Translations under genes and position numbers: made by a program | Part shown: positions 24,937 to 33,319 of the stretch, piece by piece | Position numbering within the stretch: position 1 is the first letter of the stretch | Layout of the letters: the number at the start of each line of letters is the position of its first letter | Assembly (NCBI GenBank): GCA_034007745.1 | Contig: JAVEQI010000019.1 | Coordinates: 1 to 60,048, forward strand | Length of the DNA stretch: 60,048 nt | Direction: 5' to 3' | Origin: Desulforapulum sp034007745 | GTDB lineage: Bacteria; Desulfobacterota; Desulfobacteria; Desulfobacterales; Desulfobacteraceae | Notes under the pieces: generated by a model | What the model was told of the DNA's origin: nothing | What the model saw: the letters and a program-made list of their open reading frames with translations, nothing else | Databases searched by the model: none

Positions 24937-25817
24937 GAGTAGAGCCTTGGGGGTTGAAAGGTGGTTGTAAATCCAAGGGCATCAAGGATTTTAATACCCC
25001 TTTCCATGTTTTTGCCGATATCGGTGACACTGTGGGAGTCCTCGCCTGGAACGACCCTGATGCCCATTTCGCCTGCAAGTTTAAGGATCGGGGCGGAGAT
25101 ATAGGGTTCTTCTGCCCCTTTGTTCAGGGCCCTCAGGTTGTAATCCATGACAATATCCTGTTGCTTGATACATTCCAGGTTTCGGACAATTTTTTGCCAG
25201 ATAGGAGGTTTTTTCATCCTTGAACCATAGTCGGCATCAAAGAGTCGTATCAGGTCAAAATGACCTGCAACCGCAGGATTGATGGTCCTGAGCATCTCGT
25301 ATTGAAGGTCAAAGTAGTCTTGGTAAAGGGCGTCCATGCCACCAGATTTTTCCGCCGTTTCAAGGTATTGAGCCCTTGAGATGTCAAACCCGAGATTGTT
25401 GACATGGTGAACCGAGCCTACAATATAATCAGGTTTGAACCTTTTCACCATTTCAGGCACAAAGGTGTCATATCCTGAGCAGCTTTCGATTTCAAAGGCC
25501 GTAAATATTTTTAACTTTGAACGATATTTTTGTTTTAAGCGGTTGCATTCCTGGACGTAGGAGTCAAAGATTTTGAGCATCTTGTCCGGGGTGAGATTGG
25601 CTGCGATCTCGTCCGGATACATGAATTCAGCGTTCCAGGCCGGAAGATGTTCTGTAATACCGACCCAGGTAAAGCCAAGTTCGATATATCGCTTTATCAT
25701 GTCTTCCAGGCGGTCCTTTGCGTGGAGGCAGAACTCACCGCTGTGGCCGCCGTGTACGGATACAAAAAATGGTTTGGGTGGGTTTGATTCTATAAAATCA
25801 GGGGTTTGATCTATCAT
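24930..25817 (-). CDS. PHP-domain phosphoesterase (histidinol-phosphatase-like)
   Basis: A 295-aa PHP-family hydrolase resembling HisK/HisJ histidinol-phosphatase. Metal-binding His residues are seen in VHGGHSGEFCLHAKD near residue 20, ITEHLPAWN near 55, and FVPEMVKRFKPDYIVGSVHHVN near 125, with AVAGHFDLIRLF and VPGEDSHSVTDIG further on. The first motif is HGGH rather than the common HTHT. Other PHP phosphatases have different substrates, so histidinol phosphate is only likely. Confidence 0.8.
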   Translation of the reverse strand: MIDQTPDFIESNPPKPFFVSVHGGHSGEFCLHAKDRLEDMIKRYIELGFTWVGITEHLPAWNAEFMYPDEIAANLTPDKMLKIFDSYVQECNRLKQKYRSKLKIFTAFEIESCSGYDTFVPEMVKRFKPDYIVGSVHHVNNLGFDISRAQYLETAEKSGGMDALYQDYFDLQYEMLRTINPAVAGHFDLIRLFDADYGSRMKKPPIWQKIVRNLECIKQQDIVMDYNLRALNKGAEEPYISAPILKLAGEMGIRVVPGEDSHSVTDIGKNMERGIKILDALGFTTTFQPPRLYSW

Positions 25818-26182
25818 TTTTCAACTCTTTTTTAGATTCAGGTTTCAGTCTTCGTTGAGGGCGCAAGTCACATCATGTTCCAGCAGTAATTCTAACTTTG
25901 GTTTTACACTAGAGGCCGCAGTCGGTATCCCCTTGCTGAACCAAAAAAGTCGGGGGATTTTCCACCCATGCCGGTTTTAGGAAACTCCCAACGAGCTTGC
26001 CCCGCAAAGGATCGCCCCTGCACTGGGCTCGGCTTGTTTTATCGAGCTTCATGCTTTACTGTGTCCGCAAGCATGTGGATTATACGATTGATTTTGTCAA
26101 AACACAAGATTCACAAAGGGTAATTCATTACCAACTATCATCTATCAGTTACCCACTATCTACAATCTACTACCTACTGCCC
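25818..26182. other. Gene-free 365-nt region with repeat remnants
   Basis: At 25921-25944 one arm of the hairpin repeat found at 27544-27616 (GTATCCCCTTGCTGAAC). At 26042-26080 a module-B-like remnant GAGCTTCATGCTTTACTGTG ending in CATG. A pyrimidine/TA-rich stretch (26120-26180) has repeated CTATC/CTAC words. No gene seen. Confidence 0.5.
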
Positions 26183-27451
26183 CTAAAGCCTCTGGATAAT
26201 GTAAAGAAACGTGGGTAAAAGGCTCAAGCGCTTGAGGCGGTTGAATTCAAACATCACAAGTCTCGAGGGTCGGTCAATGGAAAGGGGCGACAGGTAAACG
26301 GTTCCCTTGGGCTTTGTGTGGGAAATCTTTTCCCTGACAAGGCTCAGAAATGCCGGGATATGCCCTTTGGGAAGGGTTTCACCCATGATAAAGTTGGCCG
26401 TTATTTCAATGTTGGGGTATCTGTCGTTAATCTTTTGGATGAGGCTGAAAGAATTTTCCACCTGGGCAGCAGTGATGGGTTTGCCCAGAAGCTCGAGGGT
26501 TGCCTGATCGGCGGACTCAAGACCGATATTGATGTAGGTTTTTGAAACAAGGGTGTTGAGGGTTTCAAAAAGAGCAGGGTCAACGTTGGAGAGGGAATCC
26601 ACGCTCCCAAAGAGAAAGAGGTTGCTGCCCGTCATTTTTCCCCGGTCGAGCCCCAGGATTTCAATCGCCTTTTTAACGGCAAACACGATTAAACGCCTGC
26701 CAGCGGCAAGGGCATCATGTTCGCCTAAAAAAAGCGAATTGTAGTTGACAAGATTCCTTCCGTAGAGTGCCCTGAGCTGGACAAGCTGTTCGATAATCTC
26801 ATCTTCGGATCTAAGGGTAAAGGGGTGGTCGGTCTTTACTCGACAGAACCTGCACTTGTAAAGACAGCCAAGGGAGATGAACAGAGGAATGATGTCGTAG
26901 TCCACATGCCTTGCATCCGGCGGCATGACCGTCACCCTTCCCCCTGAAATGGCAAACAGATCATCCGCTTTTTTCTGGAGGATTTCAGGGGTGTTTTCAA
27001 GGGCATGATTCAGAAAATCGGCCATGGGCTCGGGTAGATTCTCTGCCGGTTTTCTAAGGGTTGCAAGGCCCCTGTGCCAGTTCTCAACGATATCTTGTAT
27101 ACAGGGCTCGGCAAATGGTTTCCCTCCGATAAGGGAGTTGGTGGGGTATTGGAGGTTGGGCAGATAGTATTCCCCAGTGGCTTCAAAGACCCCGGTATAA
27201 CCACCGCTTGAGTAGTAGACCCAGTCGTTTCCAGGGGTACGCTTCAGCCATTCGTTGGGGTGGATCCATTGATTTGACCTTCCAATGGCCCTGATAATTT
27301 CGTTGTTGAGGTTGAAATGGAGGAACCAGTCCTTGGTTTTAATTTCATGGAAAACCCCGTACCTGACTGGATAGCTGATTTTCGTGTAATCGGACAGACC
27401 CTGCACTTCAAGGGTGATGGAGAGGTCCTTGTAGGTATAGTTCTTTTTCAT
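26183..27451 (-). CDS. Radical SAM protein of unknown function
   Basis: A 422-aa radical SAM enzyme. The [4Fe-4S] motif CLYKCRFC (Cys196, Cys200, Cys203) lies unusually far in. The first ~190 residues form a separate domain I do not recognise. The C-terminal half has the SAM-barrel features NINIGLESADQATLELLGKP and ITANFIMGETLP. I chose the ATG at 27451 over the upstream TTG at 27487 since the extra residues look unconserved. It has no obvious partner: the PHP gene is 366 nt away and hflK is divergent. Confidence 0.75.
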   Translation of the reverse strand: MKKNYTYKDLSITLEVQGLSDYTKISYPVRYGVFHEIKTKDWFLHFNLNNEIIRAIGRSNQWIHPNEWLKRTPGNDWVYYSSGGYTGVFEATGEYYLPNLQYPTNSLIGGKPFAEPCIQDIVENWHRGLATLRKPAENLPEPMADFLNHALENTPEILQKKADDLFAISGGRVTVMPPDARHVDYDIIPLFISLGCLYKCRFCRVKTDHPFTLRSEDEIIEQLVQLRALYGRNLVNYNSLFLGEHDALAAGRRLIVFAVKKAIEILGLDRGKMTGSNLFLFGSVDSLSNVDPALFETLNTLVSKTYINIGLESADQATLELLGKPITAAQVENSFSLIQKINDRYPNIEITANFIMGETLPKGHIPAFLSLVREKISHTKPKGTVYLSPLSIDRPSRLVMFEFNRLKRLSLLPTFLYIIQRL

Positions 27452-27543
27452 CCAGGTAAAAATATCCCCGCAACCCCAGTAAGTCAAGATAAAGTCTGTT
27501 ATTTTTCAGCAGTTTTAATTTTGACTTCCTTCTTTAGGCGTCA

Positions 27544-27616
27544 GCCAGTATCACCTTGCTGAACGAAGAAAATCTGATCCCCTTTGTTTCTTGATGTTCA
27601 GCAAGGCGATACTGGC
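27544..27616. repeat. Large hairpin repeat in the divergent radical SAM-hflK region
   Basis: 21-nt arms GCCAGTATCACCTTGCTGAAC (27544-27564) and its near-perfect reverse complement at 27596-27616, with one mismatch and a 31-nt loop. A single arm also occurs at 25921-25944. It could be a mobile-repeat relic or affect transcription of the flanking genes. Confidence 0.7.
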
Positions 27617-27673
27617 CGCCGCCCCCAACGTTGACATTGCATAATTAGAATTGCTGGTTATTTTCGTTTTCCC

Positions 27674-27701
27674 TTGAAAATAATGCCCATTGCTGTATTG
27701 T
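27674..27701 (+). promoter_or_regulatory. Candidate sigma-70 promoter of hflK-hflC
   Basis: TTGAAA (27674-27679), 16-nt spacer, TATTGT (27696-27701). It lies about 50 nt before hflK, whose ribosome site is AGGAA at 27742-27746. Confidence 0.4.
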
Positions 27702-27753
27702 TTATAACTTTAGGAGAAGGTTAATATTTAATGGTAAATATAGGAATCTATCT

Positions 27754-28836
27754 ATGAACTGGGATTGGGACAAGCTCAGAGAGAAAAAAGAACAGTACGA
27801 ACATCGTCAGCAGGGAGGTGGGGGAAATATTCCCAGACCACCTCAGATGGATGAGATACTCAGCAAATTCAAGAATTTCAAGTTCCCCGGCGGAATTCTC
27901 TTGATAGTGGTTCTTTTTTTTCTTTTTTTTGGAAGTTCGATGTTTTTCACGGTGGCAGTTGATGAGGTTGGGGTGATCCAGCGGTTTGGAAAGTACACCC
28001 GCATCACCCAGCCAGGTTTGAATTTCAAGCTGCCCTCGGGTATTGAACGGGTGACAAAGGTCAAGATCAAGAGGGTTTTCAAGGAGGAGTTTGGTTTTGC
28101 GACAGCTGCCGTGGGTGGATCACGGTTTATCAACCCAAATGAGGATATGGGGGTGACTTTGATGCTCACAGGCGACCTGAATGTGGCGGTTGTCCCCTGG
28201 ATCGTTCAGTACAGGATCGCTGACCCTTACATGTATCTTTTCAAGGTGCAGGACGTCAACTCGATTTTGAGGGACATGGCCGAGGCCACCATGCGAACCG
28301 TTGTTGGAGATCGAAGCATCAACGAGGTTATCTCCGAGCGTGAAGAGATTGCCATTGCGGCAAGGGAACGGCTTCAAGAGGAGATGCGTGATGCTGAAAC
28401 AGGGATTCACATCGTGACCATTGAGATGCAAAAGACCAATGTGCCTGAGCCTGTACAGCCCTCATTCAACGAGGTTAACGAGGCGGTCCAGGAGAAAGAG
28501 CAGCTCATCTATAAGGCAAAGGAAGAATTCAACAAGGCAATTCCCCAGGCAAGGGGCGAGGCAAGAAGGGTGGTAAAGGATGCTGAAGGGTATGCCCTTG
28601 ACAGGGTCAACCGGGCCAGGGGTGATGCGGCAAGGTTTACCTCGGTGTATCTCGAGTATGTAAAGGCAAAGGATGTTACTGAAAAGCGCCTCTACCTTGA
28701 GGCAATGGCAGAAGTTTTGCCGAAGTTAGGCGGTAAGTATGTGGTTGATTCAGATCAGTCCAACCTGCTTCCGCTGCTAAACATGGGGCAGAGTTCAACC
28801 TTTGCCAATGGCTCAAGCAGGGGGGGAGAAAAATAA
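27754..28836 (+). CDS. hflK: FtsH protease regulator HflK
   Basis: A 360-aa SPFH/band-7 membrane protein. A Gly-rich N-terminal tail (QQGGGGNIPRPP) leads to one TM segment (~45-65) and then the band-7 domain (VDEVGVIQRFGKYTRITQPGLNFKLP). A long charged helix follows (ERLQEEMRDAETGIHI...AKEEFNKAIPQARGEA). HflK-HflC form a cage around the FtsH protease and limit its access to membrane substrates. The stop overlaps the hflC start by one base (TAATG). Confidence 0.95.
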   Translation: MNWDWDKLREKKEQYEHRQQGGGGNIPRPPQMDEILSKFKNFKFPGGILLIVVLFFLFFGSSMFFTVAVDEVGVIQRFGKYTRITQPGLNFKLPSGIERVTKVKIKRVFKEEFGFATAAVGGSRFINPNEDMGVTLMLTGDLNVAVVPWIVQYRIADPYMYLFKVQDVNSILRDMAEATMRTVVGDRSINEVISEREEIAIAARERLQEEMRDAETGIHIVTIEMQKTNVPEPVQPSFNEVNEAVQEKEQLIYKAKEEFNKAIPQARGEARRVVKDAEGYALDRVNRARGDAARFTSVYLEYVKAKDVTEKRLYLEAMAEVLPKLGGKYVVDSDQSNLLPLLNMGQSSTFANGSSRGGEK

Positions 28837-29777
28837 TGAACAAGTTAAAGGGAGTTTTACTGGGCGTCGTTGCCCTGGCCGTTGTGGTTCTTTTTGCATC
28901 GGCCTATGTGGTTGACGAGACAGAGCAGGTGGTAGTGACCCAGTTTGGTAAGGTTGTTGGAACGCCTGTCACTGAGCCTGGGTTGAAGTTCAGGGTGCCT
29001 TTTATACAGAAGGCGACATATTTTCCAAAAAATCTCCAGATTTGGGATGGTGATCCTGGCCAGGTGCCGACCAAGGATAAGACCTTTCTCTGGGTGGATA
29101 CCTTTGCCCGGTGGAAGATTGTAGATCCAATAAAATATTTTCAGACTGTCAACAATATGGTTTCAGCCATGAGCAGGCTGGATGACATTATCGATCCTGC
29201 CATGCGTAACTTGCTGACATCCTCCAGGTTAGTGGAGACCGTGAGAAACACGGATCGGCCCATGGATACCTTTGATATTATCGACGGCGGGTATGTTGAC
29301 CAGTCCCAATACAAGATAGAGGTGGGCAGAACCGAAATCACACGTCGGATTCTTGAACAGGCCCAGCCAAAGCTTGAACCCTTTGGCATTGAACTTGTGG
29401 ATGTGAAGATCAAGCGCATCAATTATGTGGATAAGGTAAGGGATGCGGTTTATGGCCGGATGATCGCCGAGCGGAGACAGATTGCTGAAAAGTATCGTTC
29501 AGAGGGCCGGGGCGAGGCAAGCAACATCAGGGGAGATAAGGAAAAAGAGCTTCAGATGATCAGTTCCGAGGCCTATAAGACGGCCGAAGAGCTGAAGGGT
29601 ACGGCGGACGCTGAGGCGGCTGCGATTTACGCCAAGGCCTATGGGGTGGACACTGACTTTTATTCGTTCATCCAGACCCTTGAGGTTTATCGGGATTCCC
29701 TTGATAGCACGACTACCCTTGTGCTTTCAACAGATTCAGAATTCATGAAGTATTTCAAAAACATAAAAGCCAAATAA
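28836..29777 (+). CDS. hflC: FtsH protease regulator HflC
   Basis: A 313-aa SPFH protein with an N-terminal TM segment (~5-25), band-7 domain (VDETEQVVVTQFGKVVGTPVTEPGLKFRVPF), and C-terminal EASNIRGDKEKELQMISSEAYKTAEELKGTADAEAA helix. Partner of HflK. A weak GC-rich hairpin GGCGGCA/TGCCGCC (29799-29821) follows. Confidence 0.95.
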   Translation: MNKLKGVLLGVVALAVVVLFASAYVVDETEQVVVTQFGKVVGTPVTEPGLKFRVPFIQKATYFPKNLQIWDGDPGQVPTKDKTFLWVDTFARWKIVDPIKYFQTVNNMVSAMSRLDDIIDPAMRNLLTSSRLVETVRNTDRPMDTFDIIDGGYVDQSQYKIEVGRTEITRRILEQAQPKLEPFGIELVDVKIKRINYVDKVRDAVYGRMIAERRQIAEKYRSEGRGEASNIRGDKEKELQMISSEAYKTAEELKGTADAEAAAIYAKAYGVDTDFYSFIQTLEVYRDSLDSTTTLVLSTDSEFMKYFKNIKAK

Positions 29778-29839
29778 ACCGGCGATCCGTCTGATCGCGG
29801 CGGCATGACCATACTGCCGCCATATGGTGTAATTTAATT

Positions 29840-29880
29840 AAAAAAAAGGGGTTGTGAAGAAATTCTTCTTCACAACCCCT
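29840..29880 (-). terminator. Intrinsic terminator of the small minus-strand bS22-like gene
   Basis: A 15-bp stem AGGGGTTGTGAAGAA / TTCTTCACAACCCCT with a 4-nt loop (29847-29880). On the minus strand it is followed by a T-run (the A-tract 29841-29847 on the plus strand), so it works best for the minus-strand gene ending at 29917. It may also slow transcription coming from hflC. Confidence 0.85.
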
Positions 29881-29916
29881 GGGCAATATTTGTCAGGCCA
29901 ATACCAATCAGCCGAC

Positions 29917-30015
29917 TTATTTCCCCTTGCGCCTCTGGTGTCTTGTTCTGGCAAGGAGTTTTCTGTGCTTGTGCTTGCGCATCTTTTTTCTTCTCTTTTT
30001 TATAATGCTACCCAA
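29917..30015 (-). CDS. bS22/AURKAIP1-COX24-like small basic ribosomal protein
   Basis: A 32-residue, strongly basic protein beginning MGSIIKKRRKKMRKHKHRKL and ending in QRRKGK. It matches the short AURKAIP1/COX24-domain proteins that include mycobacterial bS22 (MGSVIKKRRKRM...HRKLL). The start is TTG at 30015, with a near-perfect AGGGGGTGA ribosome site just upstream, and a strong terminator follows the TAA. It is too short for ordinary gene finding. In mycobacteria the homologue binds the 30S subunit near the 16S rRNA 3' region; the same role here is inference. No neighbour shares its strand, so it is a single-gene transcript. Confidence 0.85.
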   Translation of the reverse strand: MGSIIKKRRKKMRKHKHRKLLARTRHQRRKGK

Positions 30016-30142
30016 AAAAATCACCCCCTTTTTATAATTCTTTTAAAAATCTGACTGTTGACACTATTATCTGTTAAGCATTATGCATACCACATGGGAC
30101 CTGAATCTGTCCATCCTTTTTTAATCTAATGGAGTCTGGGAG

Positions 30143-30688
30143 ATGAGAGAAAGCCGATTGTTTGATCAGAGCCAGATAAGGGAGGTTGAGGGCGCTGTAA
30201 GTCTGGCTGAAGAACTTGTGAGTAATTACTTTAAAATGTCTTCGGGCCAATGGTTTAAAAGCCGTTATGATGTTAGAACAACAAGGAATCTTGCAGACCA
30301 TGAACGTGTGGACGGACCCTTTGCCCAGGTAGTGGGTTATGAGGCAAGAAAAAAAGAGAACCCGTTTGGGTCTTCTCTGTTTAACTTCTATCGGATCTGT
30401 CTTCAGGACAGTGCCATTTTAGAGGCAGTTGAAAGAAGAGAGGGGTTTTTGCTCTTCCCCTTTGTGCTCTATGTCGCCGTTCATGAGTTGATTCATATTG
30501 TCAGGTTTACCAGATTTGAGCAGATATATGAGGCTGCTGCAACCCCCGGGGCAATGATGGAAGAGGAGCGCAAAGTCCATGGACTTACCCTTAAAATTCT
30601 TGAGGGTGTCCGCATAGATGGGCTTGCTGCCATCCTTGATTATTATGGCGGAAGGTCTGTGAAATCAGGTTTTGATAAACTGGTTTAA
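30143..30688 (+). CDS. Conserved-looking hypothetical protein with HExxH motif
   Basis: A 181-aa protein I cannot name. It contains HELIH at residues 114-118 within a hydrophobic helix (FVLYVAVHELIHIVRF), followed 20-30 residues on by MMEEERKVH, the layout of a zincin-type metalloprotease or metal-binding helix pair. No signal peptide is evident. TTGACA at 30058-30063, with TATGCA 18 nt on, could be its promoter. fmdB-groES-groEL follow. A role in stress or protein quality control would fit but is not shown. Confidence 0.7.
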   Translation: MRESRLFDQSQIREVEGAVSLAEELVSNYFKMSSGQWFKSRYDVRTTRNLADHERVDGPFAQVVGYEARKKENPFGSSLFNFYRICLQDSAILEAVERREGFLLFPFVLYVAVHELIHIVRFTRFEQIYEAAATPGAMMEEERKVHGLTLKILEGVRIDGLAAILDYYGGRSVKSGFDKLV

Positions 30689-30698
30689 ATTTTAAGTC

Positions 30699-30719
30699 TT
30701 ATTCCTTGACAAGGAATAA
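30699..30719. promoter_or_regulatory. Perfect 21-nt palindrome over the -35 of fmdB-groESL
   Basis: TTATTCCTTG-A-CAAGGAATAA is a perfect 10-1-10 inverted repeat. TTGACA inside it (30706-30711) has a TACTTT 16 nt downstream, so the palindrome overlaps a promoter. It is about 80 nt before fmdB. No T-run follows, so an operator is more likely than a terminator. It is not a CIRCE element. Confidence 0.55.
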
Positions 30720-30784
30720 AGACTGACTACTTTATCAATGTTTTTGGCAGACATGAATATCAATTTAGTGGAGAAAAGATTAAA

Positions 30785-31069
30785 ATGCCTATTTATGAGT
30801 ATGAATGCGTAAGTTGCAAAAGAGTCGAGGAAGCTTTTCAGAAAATTTCAGATGCTCCTCTTACCACATGCAGCCATTGTCAGGGAAAGCTTAACAAGCT
30901 CATCTCCCACAGTTCATTTCATTTAAAGGGTTCGGGTTGGTATGTCACGGATTACGCCGGGGCAAAATCCAGCGGGTCTGGTTCTGGTGAATCAACACCG
31001 CCAAGCCAGTCGGGCGTTGACTGTAAAACTTGTGAAAAATCCAACCCGCCGGTTCAAAAGGATGAGTAG
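30785..31069 (+). CDS. FmdB-family zinc-ribbon protein
   Basis: A 94-aa protein with an N-terminal zinc ribbon: Cys8, Cys11, Cys29 and Cys32 (CVSC...CSHC) after the MPIYEYEC start typical of FmdB putative regulatory proteins. The Ser/Gly-rich C-terminus (KSSGSGSGESTPP) ends with another CKTC pair. It is 79 nt before groES and probably shares its transcript. Function unknown. Confidence 0.9.
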   Translation: MPIYEYECVSCKRVEEAFQKISDAPLTTCSHCQGKLNKLISHSSFHLKGSGWYVTDYAGAKSSGSGSGESTPPSQSGVDCKTCEKSNPPVQKDE

Positions 31070-31148
31070 TTCTCCAGGTGAACCGTTGGAGCTACCACAC
31101 AATAATCATTAACGTAAAATCAATTGTTAAGTTAAGGAGAAGCAGATC

Positions 31149-31436
31149 ATGAGTTTAAGACCTTTGCAGGACAGAATTCTTGTTGAAAGATTGGAAGAGA
31201 CCGAGAAGACAAAGGGTGGTATCATCATTCCTGATACTGCAAAAGAGAAGCCCGCCGAGGGTAAGGTCATTGCCGCAGGCAACGGTCGTGTGGGTGAGGA
31301 TGGAAAGCTTATCCCCATGGAGCTGAAGGTCGGCGATACTATTCTTTTCAGCAAGTACGGCGGGACAGAGGTTAAGATCGACGGCAATGAGTTTTTGATC
31401 ATGCGTCAGGATGACGTTCTTGGTGTTATAGAGTAG
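31149..31436 (+). CDS. groES: Co-chaperonin GroES
   Basis: A 95-aa Hsp10. It shows LRPLQDRILVERLE, the mobile loop EKTKGGIIIPDTAKEKP, and KYGGTEVKIDGNEFLIM. Caps the GroEL cavity. AAGGAG at 31134-31139 precedes the ATG. groEL follows after 80 nt. Confidence 0.98.
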   Translation: MSLRPLQDRILVERLEETEKTKGGIIIPDTAKEKPAEGKVIAAGNGRVGEDGKLIPMELKVGDTILFSKYGGTEVKIDGNEFLIMRQDDVLGVIE

Positions 31437-31516
31437 TTTTTCTGCTCGTTTTTTCCAGGTATGGATCATACTTTGTACGACAAATTAAATTTTATAAATG
31501 ATGGAGGAATAAATAG

Positions 31517-33169
31517 ATGGCCAAAGAAATTAAATATGCCGCAAAAGCCCGCGAAGCAATGCTCAAGGGCGTACAGACCCTTGCAGATGCAGTTGTTGTA
31601 ACCCTTGGACCAAAGGGCAGGAATGTCGTTATCGAGAAGTCCTGGGGTTCTCCCAATGTCACAAAGGATGGAGTGACAGTAGCAAAGGAGATCGAACTTG
31701 CGAATAAGTTCGAGAACATGGGTGCCCAGATGGTAAAGGAAGTGGCAAGCAAGACAAGCGACATGGCAGGCGACGGTACAACCACAGCAACCGTTCTTGC
31801 AAGGGCTATTTACGAAGAAGGTCAGAAGTTTGTTGTAGCAGGAAACAGTCCCATGGGTATCAAGAGGGGTATTGATCTTGCCGTAGCCAAGGTGGTTGCA
31901 GAGCTTGAGACCTTCACAAAACCCACAAAAGATCAGAAGGAAATTGCCCAGATCGGTGCTATCTCCGCCAACAGTGACGAAACCATCGGCAACATCATAG
32001 CCGAGGCCATGGGCAAGGTTGGTAAAGAGGGTGTTATCACCGTTGAAGAGGCAAAATCAATGGACACCACCCTGGATGTTGTCGAGGGTATGCAGTTTGA
32101 CCGCGGTTATCTCTCTCCCTACTTCGCAACCAATCCAGAGAAAATGGTTGCAGAGATGGAAAATCCCTATATTCTCATCTGCGACAAGAAAATTTCCAGC
32201 ATGAAAGATCTTCTCCCGGTCCTTGAGGAAGTTGCCAAGATGGGCAAATCCCTTGTGATCATCTCCGAAGACATTGAAGGCGAAGCCCTTGCCACCCTTG
32301 TTGTGAACAAGATTCGCGGTACCCTTAATGTTGCCGCTGTCAAGGCTCCCGGGTTCGGCGACAGAAGAAAGGCGATGCTCGAAGACCTTGCAATTCTCAC
32401 CGGCGGCCAGGTTGTCTCAGAGGATGTAGGTCTCAAGCTTGAGAATGTAGGCGTTAACGATCTTGGCCAGGCCAAGTCCGTTGTGATCGACAAGGACACC
32501 ACCACCATCATCGATGGTGCCGGTGTCAGGGAGAACCTTGAGGGAAGGGTCAAGATGATTCGTGCCCAGATCGAGGAGACCACCTCTGATTATGACCGTG
32601 AAAAACTCCAGGAGCGTCTTGCAAAGCTGATCGGCGGAGTTGCTGTAATCAGCGTTGGTGCTGCCACAGAGACAGAGATGAAAGAGAAAAAGGCAAGGGT
32701 TGAAGATGCGCTCAACGCAACCCGCGCAGCCGTTGAAGAGGGTGTTGTTCCCGGCGGCGGTGTAGCCCTTGTCCGATGCATACCAGCCCTTGTTGGTCTT
32801 GGCCAGGATGACGAGGAAAAACTAGGTGTCAAGGTAATTGCAAGGGCAATCGAAGAGCCCCTTCGCCAGATCGCAAACAACGCAGGCGTTGAAGGTTCTG
32901 TGGTTATAAACAAGGTAAAAGAGGGCACTGGTGCCTTTGGATACAATGCAAGAACCAATGTATATGAGGATCTCATCGAAGCTGGTGTAATTGATCCTAA
33001 AAAAGTTGTCAGGTTTGCCCTTCAGAATGCGGCAAGCGTTGCATCCATAATGCTCACCACCGAAGCCATGATCGCTGATAAGCCTGAAGAGAAGGACGGC
33101 GGCATGGGCGGTGGCGGAATGCCAGGCGCCGGCATGGGCGGCATGGGCGGCATGGGCGGAATGATGTAG
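31517..33169 (+). CDS. groEL: Chaperonin GroEL
   Basis: A 550-aa Hsp60. It shows LGPKGRNVVIEKSWGSP, the ATP-site GDGTTTATVLA with its Asp, and the C-terminal GGM tail (GGMGGGGMPGAGMGGMGGM). Folds client proteins with GroES. AGGAGG (31503-31508) precedes its ATG. Confidence 0.98.
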   Translation: MAKEIKYAAKAREAMLKGVQTLADAVVVTLGPKGRNVVIEKSWGSPNVTKDGVTVAKEIELANKFENMGAQMVKEVASKTSDMAGDGTTTATVLARAIYEEGQKFVVAGNSPMGIKRGIDLAVAKVVAELETFTKPTKDQKEIAQIGAISANSDETIGNIIAEAMGKVGKEGVITVEEAKSMDTTLDVVEGMQFDRGYLSPYFATNPEKMVAEMENPYILICDKKISSMKDLLPVLEEVAKMGKSLVIISEDIEGEALATLVVNKIRGTLNVAAVKAPGFGDRRKAMLEDLAILTGGQVVSEDVGLKLENVGVNDLGQAKSVVIDKDTTTIIDGAGVRENLEGRVKMIRAQIEETTSDYDREKLQERLAKLIGGVAVISVGAATETEMKEKKARVEDALNATRAAVEEGVVPGGGVALVRCIPALVGLGQDDEEKLGVKVIARAIEEPLRQIANNAGVEGSVVINKVKEGTGAFGYNARTNVYEDLIEAGVIDPKKVVRFALQNAASVASIMLTTEAMIADKPEEKDGGMGGGGMPGAGMGGMGGMGGMM

Positions 33170-33198
33170 CCCAAGTTCCCATATTAAAAGTTGTACAT

Positions 33199-33232
33199 GC
33201 CCCTGCGCAGCCCTATGCGCAGGGGCTTTTTT
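33199..33232 (+). terminator. groEL terminator
   Basis: An 11-bp GC-rich stem GCCCCTGCGCA / TGCGCAGGGGC, loop GCCCTA, followed by TTTTTT. Confidence 0.92.
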
Positions 33233-33242
33233 AATGGCACAC

Positions 33243-33271
33243 TTGACATTGTGCATCTCCTCGTATATTGA
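33243..33271 (+). promoter_or_regulatory. Candidate promoter of the tol-pal operon
   Basis: TTGACA (33243-33248) is followed by TATATT at a 15-nt or TATTGA at a 17-nt spacing. It lies directly after the groEL terminator and about 50 nt before tolQ. Confidence 0.5.
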
Positions 33272-33319
33272 TAACAATTTTAGGCACTGACACCTGTAAC
33301 AGATGGATGCGGATCTTTT

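Noticed and set aside
24178..24942. 254-aa plus-strand ORF opposite trmJ
   Set aside because: It is the antisense shadow of trmJ, which has clear SpoU motifs; the plus-strand protein has no family features.
31070..31148. CIRCE element expected before groES
   Set aside because: No TTAGCACTC-N9-GAGTGCTAA found here or before fmdB.
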